Source: JAYODW01 sp038116745 | Lineage (GTDB): Bacteria > Pseudomonadota > Gammaproteobacteria > Ga0077536 | Reading direction: 5' to 3' | NCBI GenBank assembly: GCA_038116745.1 | Contig: JAYODW010000020.1 | Span: forward strand, 1-64,000 | Length of the DNA: 64,000 nucleotides | In this document: positions 32,017-40,916 of the stretch, in pieces | How the letters are laid out: each line of letters starts with the position of its first letter | How positions within the stretch are numbered: the first letter of the stretch is position 1 | The notes under the pieces: model-generated | The model's input: the letters and a program-made list of their open reading frames with translations, nothing else | What the model was told of the DNA's origin: nothing | Databases searched by the model: none | Translations under genes and position numbers: made by a program

Positions 32017-33273
32017 TCACCCCGTCGAAGCACCCACAGAGGCCGCCAGCTCGTCACGGAATTCAGGGTGAGACACGGCGATCAGGGCCTCTGCCCGCTG
32101 CCACAGACTCTGCCCCCTAAGCCGCGCTATCCCGTACTCCGTTACCACGCAGTCAACGCAGAACCGCGGCGTGGTCACGACGCTGCCAGGCGCCAGTGCC
32201 GCCACGATCTTGGAGCGTTTCCCATCGGCCGTGGTCGATGGCATCGCAATGATTGAACAGCCGTCCGGCGAGCGCGCTGCCGCTTCAATGTATTCCAGGC
32301 TGCCGCCGGCGCCGCTGATCTGGGTGGCGCCCAGGGTCTCTCCATTGCTTTGACCCATCAGGTCGATCTCGATCGCAGAATTGATTGAGATAAAACGGTC
32401 CAACTCGGCCAGGGCTCCAGGATGGTGGGTGTAATCGAGCCCCTGCATATTGACCAGGGTGTTTCCGTTGCAGCGCTCATACAGACTCGGCAGTCCTGCC
32501 AGCTCGCCGGTCACGATCTGTGGCTGCCCCGACACGGCATCCAGGAAAGTGACGAGACCCTGGGACAACATCCCGGAGTAAAGGCTGACCCCCGGTACGC
32601 CTCCCAGGCTGGCCAGTACCCGGTCCGGCACCGCGCCAATCCCGAGCTGCACGGTTGCCCGATCAGGGATGAGACTCAGGACGTTCTCGATGATGCGCTC
32701 GTCGCGCGCATCCGGACTCCCCGTGTCATAGGTTGCCAGCGGCTCATCGGACTCGATCGCAAAGTCAATCCGCTCCAGCGGCACGCGTGAATTGCCCGCC
32801 GTCACGGGCATGTTGCTGTTCATCTCAGCGATGACCAGACGGGTCTGCTGCAGGAAATGCGGGTTCGGTCCGACTGATATACCGAGGCTGACCGTCCCGT
32901 CCGCCTGCGGCATGGAAGTCTGAATTACCTGCGCGTCGATATGGAAAGGACCGTCGCGGCGGATCGTCTGCATCAGATCGCTCAAACGCAAAGGGACAAA
33001 ACTGACCTTCGCGCGATCGTTTTCGCTGAACAACTTTCGCAGCGCAGGTGCTGCCTGCCAGGTCGTGTAGTGGAAATGCTCGCCGAGACCACGCTGCAGG
33101 AAGTCGTAACGCCCCAGCGAAAGCCCTGAGCACACGGTGAGCGATGAAAACCGCTCCACGTCTGCGCTGAACGCCTGATAGAAACGCCGGGGATCGGCGC
33201 AGCCGCCGGGAAACACCACGCGGGTCCCGTCTTCGAGTGCGGCAACCGCCGATGCAGGGTCGACAACCTTCAT
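32017..33273 (-). CDS. Acetyl-CoA hydrolase/CoA-transferase family protein
   Basis: 418-residue two-domain CoA-transferase of the Cat1/4-hydroxybutyrate CoA-transferase family, which moves CoA between acyl-CoA and free acids. Features: VVFPGGCADPRRFYQAF near the start, a central QLGIGAVPDRVLASL, and SGAGGSLEYIEAAARSPDG plus VVTEYGIARLRGQSLWQRAEALI in the C-terminal half. The exact pair of substrates cannot be read. It may activate small acids without ATP, complementing the three AMP-forming CoA ligases of the window. It is divergent from a sodium:solute symporter (166-base gap). Confidence 0.88.
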   Translation of the reverse strand: MKVVDPASAVAALEDGTRVVFPGGCADPRRFYQAFSADVERFSSLTVCSGLSLGRYDFLQRGLGEHFHYTTWQAAPALRKLFSENDRAKVSFVPLRLSDLMQTIRRDGPFHIDAQVIQTSMPQADGTVSLGISVGPNPHFLQQTRLVIAEMNSNMPVTAGNSRVPLERIDFAIESDEPLATYDTGSPDARDERIIENVLSLIPDRATVQLGIGAVPDRVLASLGGVPGVSLYSGMLSQGLVTFLDAVSGQPQIVTGELAGLPSLYERCNGNTLVNMQGLDYTHHPGALAELDRFISINSAIEIDLMGQSNGETLGATQISGAGGSLEYIEAAARSPDGCSIIAMPSTTADGKRSKIVAALAPGSVVTTPRFCVDCVVTEYGIARLRGQSLWQRAEALIAVSHPEFRDELAASVGASTG

Positions 33274-33439
33274 ATTGAGAAGCTTCCTGAATATCCGTTC
33301 GGGTGGCGGCAGTTTATGTCAGCCCGAACCTGGTCGCTGCCTGACAGGTGTCTGGGGGGATGATATAAATCGCCGCGCGCCGGGGGAGCAGGCGTCGCCA
33401 TTTCATTCACGCCGACTATTTCACAGGGGAGCTTCTTGC

Positions 33440-35008
33440 ATGTTCGGTTTTGACCCTTTGATCTTCTGGGGCTGGACTTTTCTCGTCCTCTATATCGGTC
33501 TGATGCTGGCATTCGGTTTCGTCGGCATGTCGCGGGTGAAGGACAGCGACGACTTTGCCACGGCCCGCGGGAGCTATGGTCCTCTGTTCCTGGCCTTCGC
33601 GATGACCGCGACAACCGCGAGTGGCGCCACGTTTCTGGGGCTTCCGGGTCTCGCCTACAAAGCGGGCCTGTCCGCGCTCTGGTATGCCTTCGTCTATCCC
33701 ATGGGCGTCTATATCGGCGTGCTCATCTGCCTGCATGCCGTGCGCCGCGCAGGTGCCAGCTTCGGCAGCCGCTCCATGCCGGAATTTCTGGGCGATCGTT
33801 TTCAGTCCGATGCTCTGCGCCTGATGGCTGCGCTCTTCTCACTGCTGCTGCTGTTTTATCTCGCGGGTCAGCTGCTGGCAGGCGCGGTCATGTTCACCCA
33901 GATGCTGGGGCTCGACACGTTCCCGGCACTGTGCGTGACCGCGGTGGTGCTCATGATTTACATCGCGCTCGGCGGTGCGCACGCCGATATCCTCACCGAC
34001 GGCGTACAGGGCGCTCTGATGCTGATGCTGGCCTGTCTCGTGCTCTGGATGTTTCTGGTCGGCTTTCAGGTCGAAGGCGGCTTCAGCGGCATGCTCACCC
34101 GCCTGCATGAAATCGACCCGGCGCTGACCCAGACCCTGCATCCGACGCATCCGCTGTTCGACTCGTGGTGGGATCTGTTTGCCATTTTTGTCGCCCATCT
34201 GCCGCTCGGCCTGCTGCCCCATATCGGAAACAAACTATGGGCGCTCCGGGATAACCGGGATCAGGTGAAGTTCATCTCCATTTCTTTCGTCTTCGGCCTG
34301 CTGCTGCCGGCTATCACCTGCGGCGGGATCCTCGCCCGGGCGCTGCTTGGTGACGAGTTGCTCGCCCCCGGCAGCAGCCCGAACAACGCCATACCAGCGC
34401 TGTTTATCGCCACCCTGCCCGCCTGGGCAGCAGCCCTGATCGGCGCTGGTGTACTGGCTGCGGTGATGTCCACGGCTGACGGTCTGGTGGTCTCGACTGC
34501 TCAGATCTTCGCCAACGATATTTTCCGACGCTCACTCGCGCCCAAATTCATGACCGGGCGCAGCGACACCGACATCGATCGGATCGGTCTCCTCATCGGG
34601 CGGGTCGCAACCATCCTGGTCCTGCTTGCCTCGATCTGGCTGGCGTGGTCCACCCGGGATAAGAACATCGCGCTTCTGGTCTGGATCGGCGTAGGCGGGA
34701 TGATGGCCGCCACCGCCGCTCCCATGTTTCTGGGTGTGCTCTGGCGGCGCGCAACCCGTGCAGGCGCCATCGCCGGGTTCCTGGTCGGTGGCATTGTCTT
34801 TTCGGCGCTGCACTCCGGCTCGGTCAAAGCCAGCTGGTTCAGCGGCAGCGCACTGGCAGACGTGGCCGTCTGGCTGGAAGCCCAGGCCGTTAATCCGTAT
34901 GCCTGCGCCACCCTCGGCGCTGCGCTGTCGATCACCGCCATGGTCATCGTCAGCTTCCTGAGCACGCCGCCCAGCGACGAGCATCTCGACCGCATTTTCC
35001 CGCAATAA
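33440..35008 (+). CDS. Sodium:solute symporter family transporter
   Basis: 522-residue inner-membrane protein with about 13 hydrophobic segments. ATG 33440 follows CAGGGGAG; the frame extends upstream but without membrane or family sequence. Family marks: the first helix after MFGFDPLIFWGWTFLV, MTATTASGATFLGLPGLAYKAG (unwound helix 1 sodium/substrate region), SMPEFLGDRF and AAVMSTADGLVVSTAQIFANDIF. Carries an organic acid, amino acid or similar solute with Na+. The SDR gene begins 10 bases downstream, so transporter and dehydrogenase are co-transcribed and may act on the same compound. Confidence 0.9.
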   Translation: MFGFDPLIFWGWTFLVLYIGLMLAFGFVGMSRVKDSDDFATARGSYGPLFLAFAMTATTASGATFLGLPGLAYKAGLSALWYAFVYPMGVYIGVLICLHAVRRAGASFGSRSMPEFLGDRFQSDALRLMAALFSLLLLFYLAGQLLAGAVMFTQMLGLDTFPALCVTAVVLMIYIALGGAHADILTDGVQGALMLMLACLVLWMFLVGFQVEGGFSGMLTRLHEIDPALTQTLHPTHPLFDSWWDLFAIFVAHLPLGLLPHIGNKLWALRDNRDQVKFISISFVFGLLLPAITCGGILARALLGDELLAPGSSPNNAIPALFIATLPAWAAALIGAGVLAAVMSTADGLVVSTAQIFANDIFRRSLAPKFMTGRSDTDIDRIGLLIGRVATILVLLASIWLAWSTRDKNIALLVWIGVGGMMAATAAPMFLGVLWRRATRAGAIAGFLVGGIVFSALHSGSVKASWFSGSALADVAVWLEAQAVNPYACATLGAALSITAMVIVSFLSTPPSDEHLDRIFPQ

Positions 35009-35018
35009 GGACACTTTC

Positions 35019-35783
35019 ATGCCTGGATTACTAGAAAACCGCTCCATTCTCATCACCGGCGGCAGCACCGGCATCGGCCGCGCGAGTGCGCTGCGCTGCG
35101 CAGCCGAAGGAGCCGCGGTGACCATTGGCGACGTCAACGTCGCAGCAGCAGAGCAGGTCGTCGCAGAGATCCAGCAGAACGGCGGCAAAGCTCAGTTCAT
35201 CCGCACGGATGTCACCGACAGCAGCGCGGTTCAGGCCATGATTGCGGCGGCAGTCGAGAGCTATGGACAACTGGATGGCGCGTTCAACAATGCGGGTATC
35301 GAGGGCAGTTTCACCAGCATCGTCAAAATGAGCGAGGCCGACTACGACCGCACGGTCGGCGTTGATCTGAAAGGCGTGTGGCTGTGTATCAAGTACCAGG
35401 TTGAGCAGTTTCTGAAGCAGGACAGTGCCGGATCTATTGTCAGCACGGCATCCGTCGCCGGTCTTGTCGGGACGCGGGGTGGTTCAGCCTACTGCGCCGC
35501 CAAACACGGTGTGGTCGGTCTGACGCGGGCGGTAGCGCTCGAATACGCACGCAAAAAAATCCGCGTCAACGCGGTATGCCCGGGCATCATCGAAACCCAG
35601 ATGGTTGACCGACTGCAGAGCGAAACCGCGATCGCGCGCGAGGTTCTGATCGCCCAGGAGCCCATTGGACGACTCGGCCAGCCACAGGAGATCGGCGATG
35701 CCGTGCTGTGGCTGCTTTCAGACCACGCCTCTTTTGTGACCGGCGTCGCGCTGCCGGTGGACGGCGGATACTCGGCCGTCTGA
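35019..35783 (+). CDS. Short-chain dehydrogenase/reductase
   Basis: 254-residue classical SDR. Cofactor motif TGGSTGIGRASALRCAAEG (about 13-31), NNAG (about 90), catalytic Ser in STASVAG, Tyr and Lys in YCAAKHGVVGLTRAVALEYA, and the closing GGYSAV. Asp in GDVNVAAA after the second strand suggests NAD(H) preference. AAGGA precedes ATG 35019. It lies 10 bases after a sodium:solute symporter gene. The substrate, probably a secondary alcohol or ketone, is unknown. Confidence 0.92.
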   Translation: MPGLLENRSILITGGSTGIGRASALRCAAEGAAVTIGDVNVAAAEQVVAEIQQNGGKAQFIRTDVTDSSAVQAMIAAAVESYGQLDGAFNNAGIEGSFTSIVKMSEADYDRTVGVDLKGVWLCIKYQVEQFLKQDSAGSIVSTASVAGLVGTRGGSAYCAAKHGVVGLTRAVALEYARKKIRVNAVCPGIIETQMVDRLQSETAIAREVLIAQEPIGRLGQPQEIGDAVLWLLSDHASFVTGVALPVDGGYSAV

Positions 35784-35821
35784 GCCGACGAGCGGACAGC
35801 AGCAACGCCGGCTGGGAGGCG

Positions 35822-36043
35822 TCAGGTCAGAAGCCGGTCAAGACCCAGCAATCCGCGGAAAAAATACAGTCCGCAGCTGAAGACGGTCAGCCCGCCCCAG
35901 AACTGCAGCCAGAGCTGACGCCCGCGGATCCCAAGAAAAATAAAGACGACGCCGATCAGAAGTGTTATCCACACCGTTGCCAGGACGACGTCCCCCGTCC
36001 CGGCGGTCGTCTGCGTGGCTTCGCTCCCGATGCGGTAGCGCAT
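35822..36043 (-). CDS. Small two-helix membrane protein
   Basis: 73-residue protein with two hydrophobic helices, about residues 20-39 (LATVWITLLIGVVFIFLGI) and 44-63 (LWLQFWGGLTVFSCGLYFF), separated by a short RGRQ turn. No family recognised. It starts 17 bases after the acyl-CoA synthetase gene on the same strand, so it may be co-transcribed. The coding call rests on the clean hydrophobic pattern and position. Confidence 0.55.
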   Translation of the reverse strand: MRYRIGSEATQTTAGTGDVVLATVWITLLIGVVFIFLGIRGRQLWLQFWGGLTVFSCGLYFFRGLLGLDRLLT

Positions 36044-36060
36044 AGACCGCTCGCCGGCCT

Positions 36061-37710
36061 TCAGCCCTGCCCTGCTGCGGCGCGCTCTTTTTCAAGCGCC
36101 CGCAGTTCGCGGCGCATGATCTTGCCCGTGGTGGTCATCGGCAGCGCATCAACGAACTCGATCAGCCGCGGCACCTCGTGTTTCGCCAGGCGCCCGCGAA
36201 CGAACTCGCGCAGTTCATCCGCCAGGGCCTCATCCGGCTGCACACCCGCTGTGGGAATAATGAAGGCTTTGATGATCTCAGTTCGGACCGGGTCCGGCAC
36301 GCCAATCGCGGCGGCCATCTGCACGCTGTCGTGTTTCAGCAACGCGTCCTCGATCTCTCCGGGGCCGATACGGTAGCCGGAACTGGTGATGACATCGTCG
36401 CCGCGGCCGTGGAACCAGAAATAGCCGTCCTCGTCCATGTGACCGACATCACCGGTAATCAGCCAGTCGCCGATGAATTTCTCTTTCGTCGCCTCTGGTT
36501 TATTCAGGTATTCAAGCAGCATGACCGGGTGCGGCCGCTTACAGGCGATATGCCCCTCGGTACCCGGAGGCACCTCCTCGCCGTTGTCGTCGATGATTCG
36601 CACCACCGTGCCGGGCGTCGGCTTGCCGAGCGAACCGGGCTTGATCGGGAACACGTTACCGTTATTGCCGAGGATCACGTTGCACTCGGTCTGCCCGAAG
36701 CCTTCGTTGATGCTGAGCTTGAGCTCCTGCTGCGCCCACTCCAGCAGTCCTGCGCCGACCGCCTCACCACCGGACAGCACCGCGCGCAGCTTGATCGCAT
36801 GGCGGCTCAGCGGATCCGGCACCTGTCGCATGAGCTTGAGCATGGTCGGCGTCAGCAAGGCCAGGGTGACTTCGTGCTGGGCGAGAATGCGGTAGGCGTC
36901 CTCCGCGTCAAAACCCTTCATCGCGGTGGCCACGACCGCACAGCCGTGAAACCAGCCGGGCATGATCACGTCCATCAGACCCGCCATCCAGGCCCAGTCT
37001 GCGGGCGACCACAGCACGTCTTTAGGCTGCGGGAAAAAGTCGTAGATGAATTCCAGGCTCGGCATGTGCCCAAGCATCATGCGATGCGGCTGCACTGAGC
37101 CTTTGGGCATACCGGTCGTGCCCGAGGTGTAGCTGATCCAGGCGATGTCCTCCGCCCCGGTATCGACATTGGTAAAGGCATCGTCCGCCGACTCGATCGC
37201 TTTCCAGAAGTTCACTGCGCCTTCCGGTTCGCCATCGACCACTAAAACGCGCTCGAGCCGGGGGCACTCCGCGCGTATGCCCGCCACTTTGGGGTAATTG
37301 GCGCTGTCGGTGATCAGCACCCGTGCGCCGCTGTCGTTCAGTCGGTAGGCAATGGCGTCCCCGCCAAACAGCACCGAGCAGGGCCCCGAAACCATGCCGC
37401 CCTTCCAGCAGGCCACGTGCGCAATGGCACACTCAGGATCTTGCGCAAGCAGCAGGGTGACCCTGTCGCCACGACTCAGGCCGTAGCTGTGGAGCGTATT
37501 GGCCAGCTGGTTGGCATAGCGCCGAATCTGGGCGAACGTGTAGGTGTGGACCTTCTTTTCCTCATCTTCGTAGATGAGCGCGATCCGCTCCGGGTCGTCC
37601 GCCCAACGTTCGCATACATCGTTGGCGATGTTGTAGCGCTCAGGAATGTTCCACTGAAAGTTGTTCCACACTTCTTCGTAAGTGCTTCCACGTTGCAACA
37701 GATTGGTCAT
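36061..37710 (-). CDS. Acyl-CoA synthetase of the acetyl/medium-chain type
   Basis: 549-residue AMP-forming ligase. N-terminal part YNIANDVCERWADDPERIALIYED is typical of acyl-CoA synthetases related to AcsA/MACS. Motifs: WISYTSGTTGMPKGSVQPHR (about 190-209), EGFGQTECN (near 338-346), ITGDVGHMDEDGYFWFHGRGDDVITSSGYRIGP in the hinge, and the lid lysine in TTTGKIMRREL. GGGGAGAACA precedes ATG 37710. It probably activates a short, medium-chain or aromatic acid. A small membrane protein gene follows; a PaaI-type thioesterase gene lies 232 bases upstream on the same strand. Confidence 0.92.
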   Translation of the reverse strand: MTNLLQRGSTYEEVWNNFQWNIPERYNIANDVCERWADDPERIALIYEDEEKKVHTYTFAQIRRYANQLANTLHSYGLSRGDRVTLLLAQDPECAIAHVACWKGGMVSGPCSVLFGGDAIAYRLNDSGARVLITDSANYPKVAGIRAECPRLERVLVVDGEPEGAVNFWKAIESADDAFTNVDTGAEDIAWISYTSGTTGMPKGSVQPHRMMLGHMPSLEFIYDFFPQPKDVLWSPADWAWMAGLMDVIMPGWFHGCAVVATAMKGFDAEDAYRILAQHEVTLALLTPTMLKLMRQVPDPLSRHAIKLRAVLSGGEAVGAGLLEWAQQELKLSINEGFGQTECNVILGNNGNVFPIKPGSLGKPTPGTVVRIIDDNGEEVPPGTEGHIACKRPHPVMLLEYLNKPEATKEKFIGDWLITGDVGHMDEDGYFWFHGRGDDVITSSGYRIGPGEIEDALLKHDSVQMAAAIGVPDPVRTEIIKAFIIPTAGVQPDEALADELREFVRGRLAKHEVPRLIEFVDALPMTTTGKIMRRELRALEKERAAAGQG

Positions 37711-37942
37711 TGTTCTCCCCTGCTCGATCTGTTCATTTGAGCCATTCTCGACAGTCGCGGGCTGCCAATTCCTGTCATTGGAGCCGACAACAAGGCTTTG
37801 CCGCGACTGAACTGTTTTGACTCACCACGGACTGTCGAAAAGATACCATGAGGGTGGTCGCAGAAGACTCGGCGAGATGCCCCAAAAAATGTAACTTCGC
37901 GCCCCCCCGTCTGACCTGCCATCCGAGCTTCTGACAAACCGA

Positions 37943-38380
37943 TCAGCGTCCCGGTTTGATATGGCAGGTTGTGGTCCCGTGCGCAAAGACTGTTCCATCC
38001 TTCCCTGTCAGCACGCCTTGCGATACGCCGATTCTGCGCGAGACGTGAACCAACTCAGTTTTGACCGTTAGAGGCACGTGCGTTGGGATGGCCTTCACGA
38101 TCTTGACACTCAGGTCCACTGTTGTGTGCCGAGATGACTCATCGATGCTGATGAATATGGTCAGACCGAGCGCTGTATCGAGCAGGGCGGCCGCATAGCC
38201 CCCGTGCACGCCGCCGAATGCGTTGATATGGCGCTCGTCGGCGCACGCCCGCAGAAACACCTGCCCAGGCGAAGCATCTATCTCTACAACCCCTGTCATG
38301 TCCCACATGGGCGGCAATGGCTGTTCGCCTCGCCTAATGGCGCTCAGAAGTTTGTCTGCTCTCGGGTTTATTGGGTTCAT
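37943..38380 (-). CDS. PaaI-type hotdog thioesterase
   Basis: 145-residue single hotdog domain that hydrolyses acyl-CoA or aryl-CoA thioesters. The signature GGVHGGYAAALLDTALGLTIF (about 56-76) includes the active-site HGG and Asp, followed by VDLSVKIVKAIP and the C-terminal FAHGTTTCHIK. GGAGAG precedes ATG 38380 by 8 bases. Such enzymes free CoA from dead-end thioesters. It is 232 bases upstream of the acyl-CoA synthetase gene; nothing else notable was seen in that gap. Confidence 0.9.
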   Translation of the reverse strand: MNPINPRADKLLSAIRRGEQPLPPMWDMTGVVEIDASPGQVFLRACADERHINAFGGVHGGYAAALLDTALGLTIFISIDESSRHTTVDLSVKIVKAIPTHVPLTVKTELVHVSRRIGVSQGVLTGKDGTVFAHGTTTCHIKPGR

Positions 38381-38850
38381 TCGGGATGCTCTCCAGCATT
38401 ACTCCGTGTTTTTCAGCATGCGCCGAGCTAGCTTAAAAAAAACCCTCCATCGAACATAGGCACGATTCCACCACGGTTTATCCAGAACGACGAACAGCGT
38501 TCACGGGAACCCTCGATCGGGAAGGCATAGGTAAATGACGGAGCTCTTCCAGAGCGCAGGACGGCAAATATTACCGTCGCAGTCACAGCCAGAGCGGCAA
38601 GAATGTGCTCTGTCTGATTGATTACAAGAGAAACACAGAGACTACTGGCCTGGCCGTTTCAGGAACCAACGGAACGAAATTCTCATTTGAGCCACTCGCA
38701 GGAGCTCAATTCGTCAGCTTCAGTGCCCGCATCCGCACAGGAGATGCTTCGGTTTAACAATGAAAACAAACACTTGGAAATCTTCGCGACCAGAACTACT
38801 GCGACCGAGTAACTGCTCAGGGCCGAAGTTCAAATTTTTTTAAAAAAAAC
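38381..38850. other. Intergenic stretch upstream of flagellin, possible gene remnant
   Basis: This part of the gap before flagellin holds no complete gene I can support. An open frame without a start runs from 38539 to TAA 38757 and reads like protein in its later part (NVLCLIDYKRNTETTGLAVS, then FSFEPLAGAQFVSFSARI). It could be the decayed end of a gene. A competing 64-codon frame at 38618-38812 looks less natural. The region is richer in A+T than its neighbours and contains homopolymer runs near 38433-38442 and 38834-38849. Confidence 0.35.
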
Positions 38851-38877
38851 TAAAGGTTGAGACAAACCCGCCGATAC
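38851..38877 (+). promoter_or_regulatory. Sigma28 (FliA) promoter of the flagellin gene
   Basis: TAAAGGTT (38851-38858), an 11-base spacer, and GCCGATAC (38870-38877). The sigma28 consensus is TAAAGTTT-N11-GCCGATAA, so 14 of 16 conserved bases match with exact spacing. Transcription should begin near 38884, giving a leader of about 94 bases before ATG 38978. Flagellin is a standard late sigma28 target, which fits. Confidence 0.9.
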
Positions 38878-38881
38878 GCAT

Positions 38882-38917
38882 ACCGGCGACGGTGAATGCC
38901 CCGATGTCTGAGGGCAT
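38882..38917 (+). promoter_or_regulatory. Two hairpins in the flagellin mRNA leader
   Basis: ACCG-GCGA-CGGT (38882-38893) has a GNRA-type tetraloop and sits at the expected 5' end. It is followed by ATGCCC (38896-38901) pairing with GGGCAT (38912-38917). 5' hairpins stabilise some abundant mRNAs; this role is inferred. Confidence 0.4.
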
Positions 38918-38977
38918 ATCCGTCAGAGTTTAACGAGCGCGCGCACGCGTTGCTCAAAATGTAACGGGGTACGTCAC

Positions 38978-40429
38978 ATGGCCGTCAGTATTTTCACCAA
39001 TGTCCCGTCGCTGAATGCTCAGCGCAACCTGTCCATCACCCAGAACCAGCTCAATCAATCGATTCAGCGGCTCTCCTCTGGGCTACGCATCAACTCAGCA
39101 AAAGACGATGCTGCAGGCATCGCGATTGCAACCCGACAGACCGTCCAGATTCAGGGCCTCACGGTTGCGATCCGAAACGCCAACGACGGTATTTCCGTCG
39201 CGCAGACCGCGGAAGGCGCGATGGACGAAATGGTCAAAAGCCTGGTCCGCGCGAACGACCTGGCCCTGCAGGCCGCCAGCTACAACACGGATGCCGACCG
39301 GCAGTCTCTGCAGGAAGAGGTATCGCAGATTGTGTCGGAACTAGGGCGCATCGTGTCTCAAACTCGATACAACGGCCAGGTTCTTCTCGATGGCGGTTTT
39401 GGCGCCAACTTTCAAGTTGGGACCAACGTGGACGAGACTATCGGCATCAACATCAGCGACCTTTCGACCGGTTCACTTGGCGTGGCTACGTCCTACGACG
39501 CAATAGCCGATCTTGACGACGATGCGCTCGGTGACGCCGCCGTCTTGGCGTACAGGAACTCTACAGCAACCGACGCCACTTTGAACGACATTGCGCTCAC
39601 CGCGGCGGACGGGAGTGGTTTCGCTGTTGGCACAGATTCAAAGGACATCATCAACGCGATTAACCTGATCTCGGGCGAGACAGGAATCACGGCCTTTGGG
39701 TACGGCAATAACCTAATTGGCGCGGCGGCGACCGCTGCAGCGGCAACGGACTCGGTCGACGGCGAGGTCGTTATTAACGGCGTTGCCATTTCCACTAACG
39801 GACTCAGTGCCGTGGCCGACGTCATAACTGCTATCAACAACGCCAGCGACTCCACAGGAGTAACTGCACAACTCGAGACCACGGAGGGTTATGTCGCGCT
39901 GACTAACCGTACCGGCGAGGCAATAACCGCCAACATTACTGGCGAGGCAGCCACAATGTTAGGGATCGGCGTTCAATCAGTCGATGCAGGTGACAACGGC
40001 TTGATTGTCTTGTCAGGTGCCGTGGGTGCTACCGCGGGGTTCGACAGCGCCGCGACCCAGCTGGCAATAACCGGTGACGCACTCGGCGCGACTTCGACGG
40101 TTCCTCTAACTAACAGCACATTGAACGACGCCAACATTGACACTGTGGCGGGCGCAAATCTTTCTCTGCTCATTTTCCAGGGAGCAATCGACACGATTAA
40201 CGGCGACCGCGCCACTCTCGGTGCCCAGCTGAACCGGTTTGAATCGACGATCCGCAACCTAGAAAACGTGCGGGAGAACATCACCGCCGCCCGGGGACGC
40301 CTGGTGGATGCGGATTTCGCCGAGGAAACGGCGAAACTGACCCGCGCGCAGATTCTGCAGCAGGCCGGTATTGCGATGGTGGCCCAGGCAAACACGCTGC
40401 CGCAGGCGGCCTTGGCGTTGCTCCAGTAA
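38978..40429 (+). CDS. fliC: Flagellin
   Basis: 483-residue filament subunit. N-terminal D0/D1 (about 1-140): FTNVPSLNAQRNLSITQNQL, IQRLSSGLRINSAKDDAAGIAIA and NDGISVAQTAEGAM. C-terminal D1/D0 (about 395-483): NLENVRENITAARGRLVDAD, FAEETAKLTRAQILQQAGIA and NTLPQAALALLQ. The middle is variable, low in aromatic residues, rich in Ala, Thr, Asn and Gly, and carries flagellin-IN-like repeats (GEVVINGVAISTNGLSAVAD). No cysteine. It is transcribed from the sigma28 promoter at 38851; a strong stem-loop follows the stop, then flaG. Secretion uses the N-terminal region and the FliS chaperone encoded downstream. Confidence 0.97.
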   Translation: MAVSIFTNVPSLNAQRNLSITQNQLNQSIQRLSSGLRINSAKDDAAGIAIATRQTVQIQGLTVAIRNANDGISVAQTAEGAMDEMVKSLVRANDLALQAASYNTDADRQSLQEEVSQIVSELGRIVSQTRYNGQVLLDGGFGANFQVGTNVDETIGINISDLSTGSLGVATSYDAIADLDDDALGDAAVLAYRNSTATDATLNDIALTAADGSGFAVGTDSKDIINAINLISGETGITAFGYGNNLIGAAATAAAATDSVDGEVVINGVAISTNGLSAVADVITAINNASDSTGVTAQLETTEGYVALTNRTGEAITANITGEAATMLGIGVQSVDAGDNGLIVLSGAVGATAGFDSAATQLAITGDALGATSTVPLTNSTLNDANIDTVAGANLSLLIFQGAIDTINGDRATLGAQLNRFESTIRNLENVRENITAARGRLVDADFAEETAKLTRAQILQQAGIAMVAQANTLPQAALALLQ

Positions 40430-40459
40430 CACGGAGCGGACAACAGATAGTCTGAACCT

Positions 40460-40492
40460 GCGCCCGGTGGGGAGATATCCCTCACCGGGCGC
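40460..40492 (+). terminator. Strong stem-loop between flagellin and flaG
   Basis: Perfect 10-bp arms GCGCCCGGTG (40460-40469) and CACCGGGCGC (40483-40492) with an inner GGG/CCC extension. No T run follows, so it may protect the flagellin 3' end and partly stop transcription rather than act as a full terminator, which would lower flaG relative to flagellin. Confidence 0.65.
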
Positions 40493-40514
40493 TGAACCAG
40501 TCTGGAGGTAGCCT

Positions 40515-40916
40515 ATGGTTACCAGCATCGGAACAAATGCCTTCCCGGCAGGAATGAGCGGTGCCTCGACGCCGCTTTCGTCGCGCCCGGAAATTCTCTC
40601 TGAGGGCAAACCGGTCGAGAAGCCGGCTGTCCCAGAAAAGCAACCCGTCGTAATGGAAGAGGCAAGCAAGGAAGAGGTGCGCCCGCAGGTGGATCCGGAA
40701 GAGCTCGCAGCAGCGGTCGCTGAATTGACCGAGTCTGTGCGCAATTTGCAGCGTTCGCTTCTTTTCAGCATTCATGAGAACAGTGGTCGTACTGTGATTA
40801 CCGTCGTGGACAAAGGAACGGACGAGGTCATTCGACAAATCCCTTCAGAGGAATTCCTGGCCCTGGCGGATTATTTCAAGAGCGGGGGCGGGCTGCTGGG
40901 CAAAGTAGAGGCTTAG
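40515..40916 (+). CDS. flaG: FlaG family flagellar protein
   Basis: 133 residues: a low-complexity Pro/Glu/Ser N-terminal half and a C-terminal FlaG domain (about 65-125) with LAAAVAELTESVRNLQRSLLFSIHENSGRTVITVVDKGTDEVIRQIPSEEFLALADYF. FlaG affects filament length in Pseudomonas and Vibrio relatives. TGGAGG (40502-40507) is the ribosome site for ATG 40515. It lies between flagellin and fliD; the sigma54 promoter for fliD begins one base after its TAG. Confidence 0.93.
   Translation: MVTSIGTNAFPAGMSGASTPLSSRPEILSEGKPVEKPAVPEKQPVVMEEASKEEVRPQVDPEELAAAVAELTESVRNLQRSLLFSIHENSGRTVITVVDKGTDEVIRQIPSEEFLALADYFKSGGGLLGKVEA

Noticed and set aside
33275..33439. N-terminal extension of the sodium symporter
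   Set aside because: The extension has no membrane or family sequence; ATG 33440 with CAGGGGAG gives the normal N-terminus.
38618..38812. 64-codon plus-strand frame with ATG in the gap before flagellin
   Set aside because: Low-complexity, no ribosome site and no motif; a different start-less frame in the same place looks more like protein.
39493..39882. Repeat-like Ala/Thr/Asn sequence in the middle of flagellin as a possible DNA repeat
   Set aside because: The DNA shows no tandem unit; it is the normal variable domain with flagellin-IN-like protein repeats.
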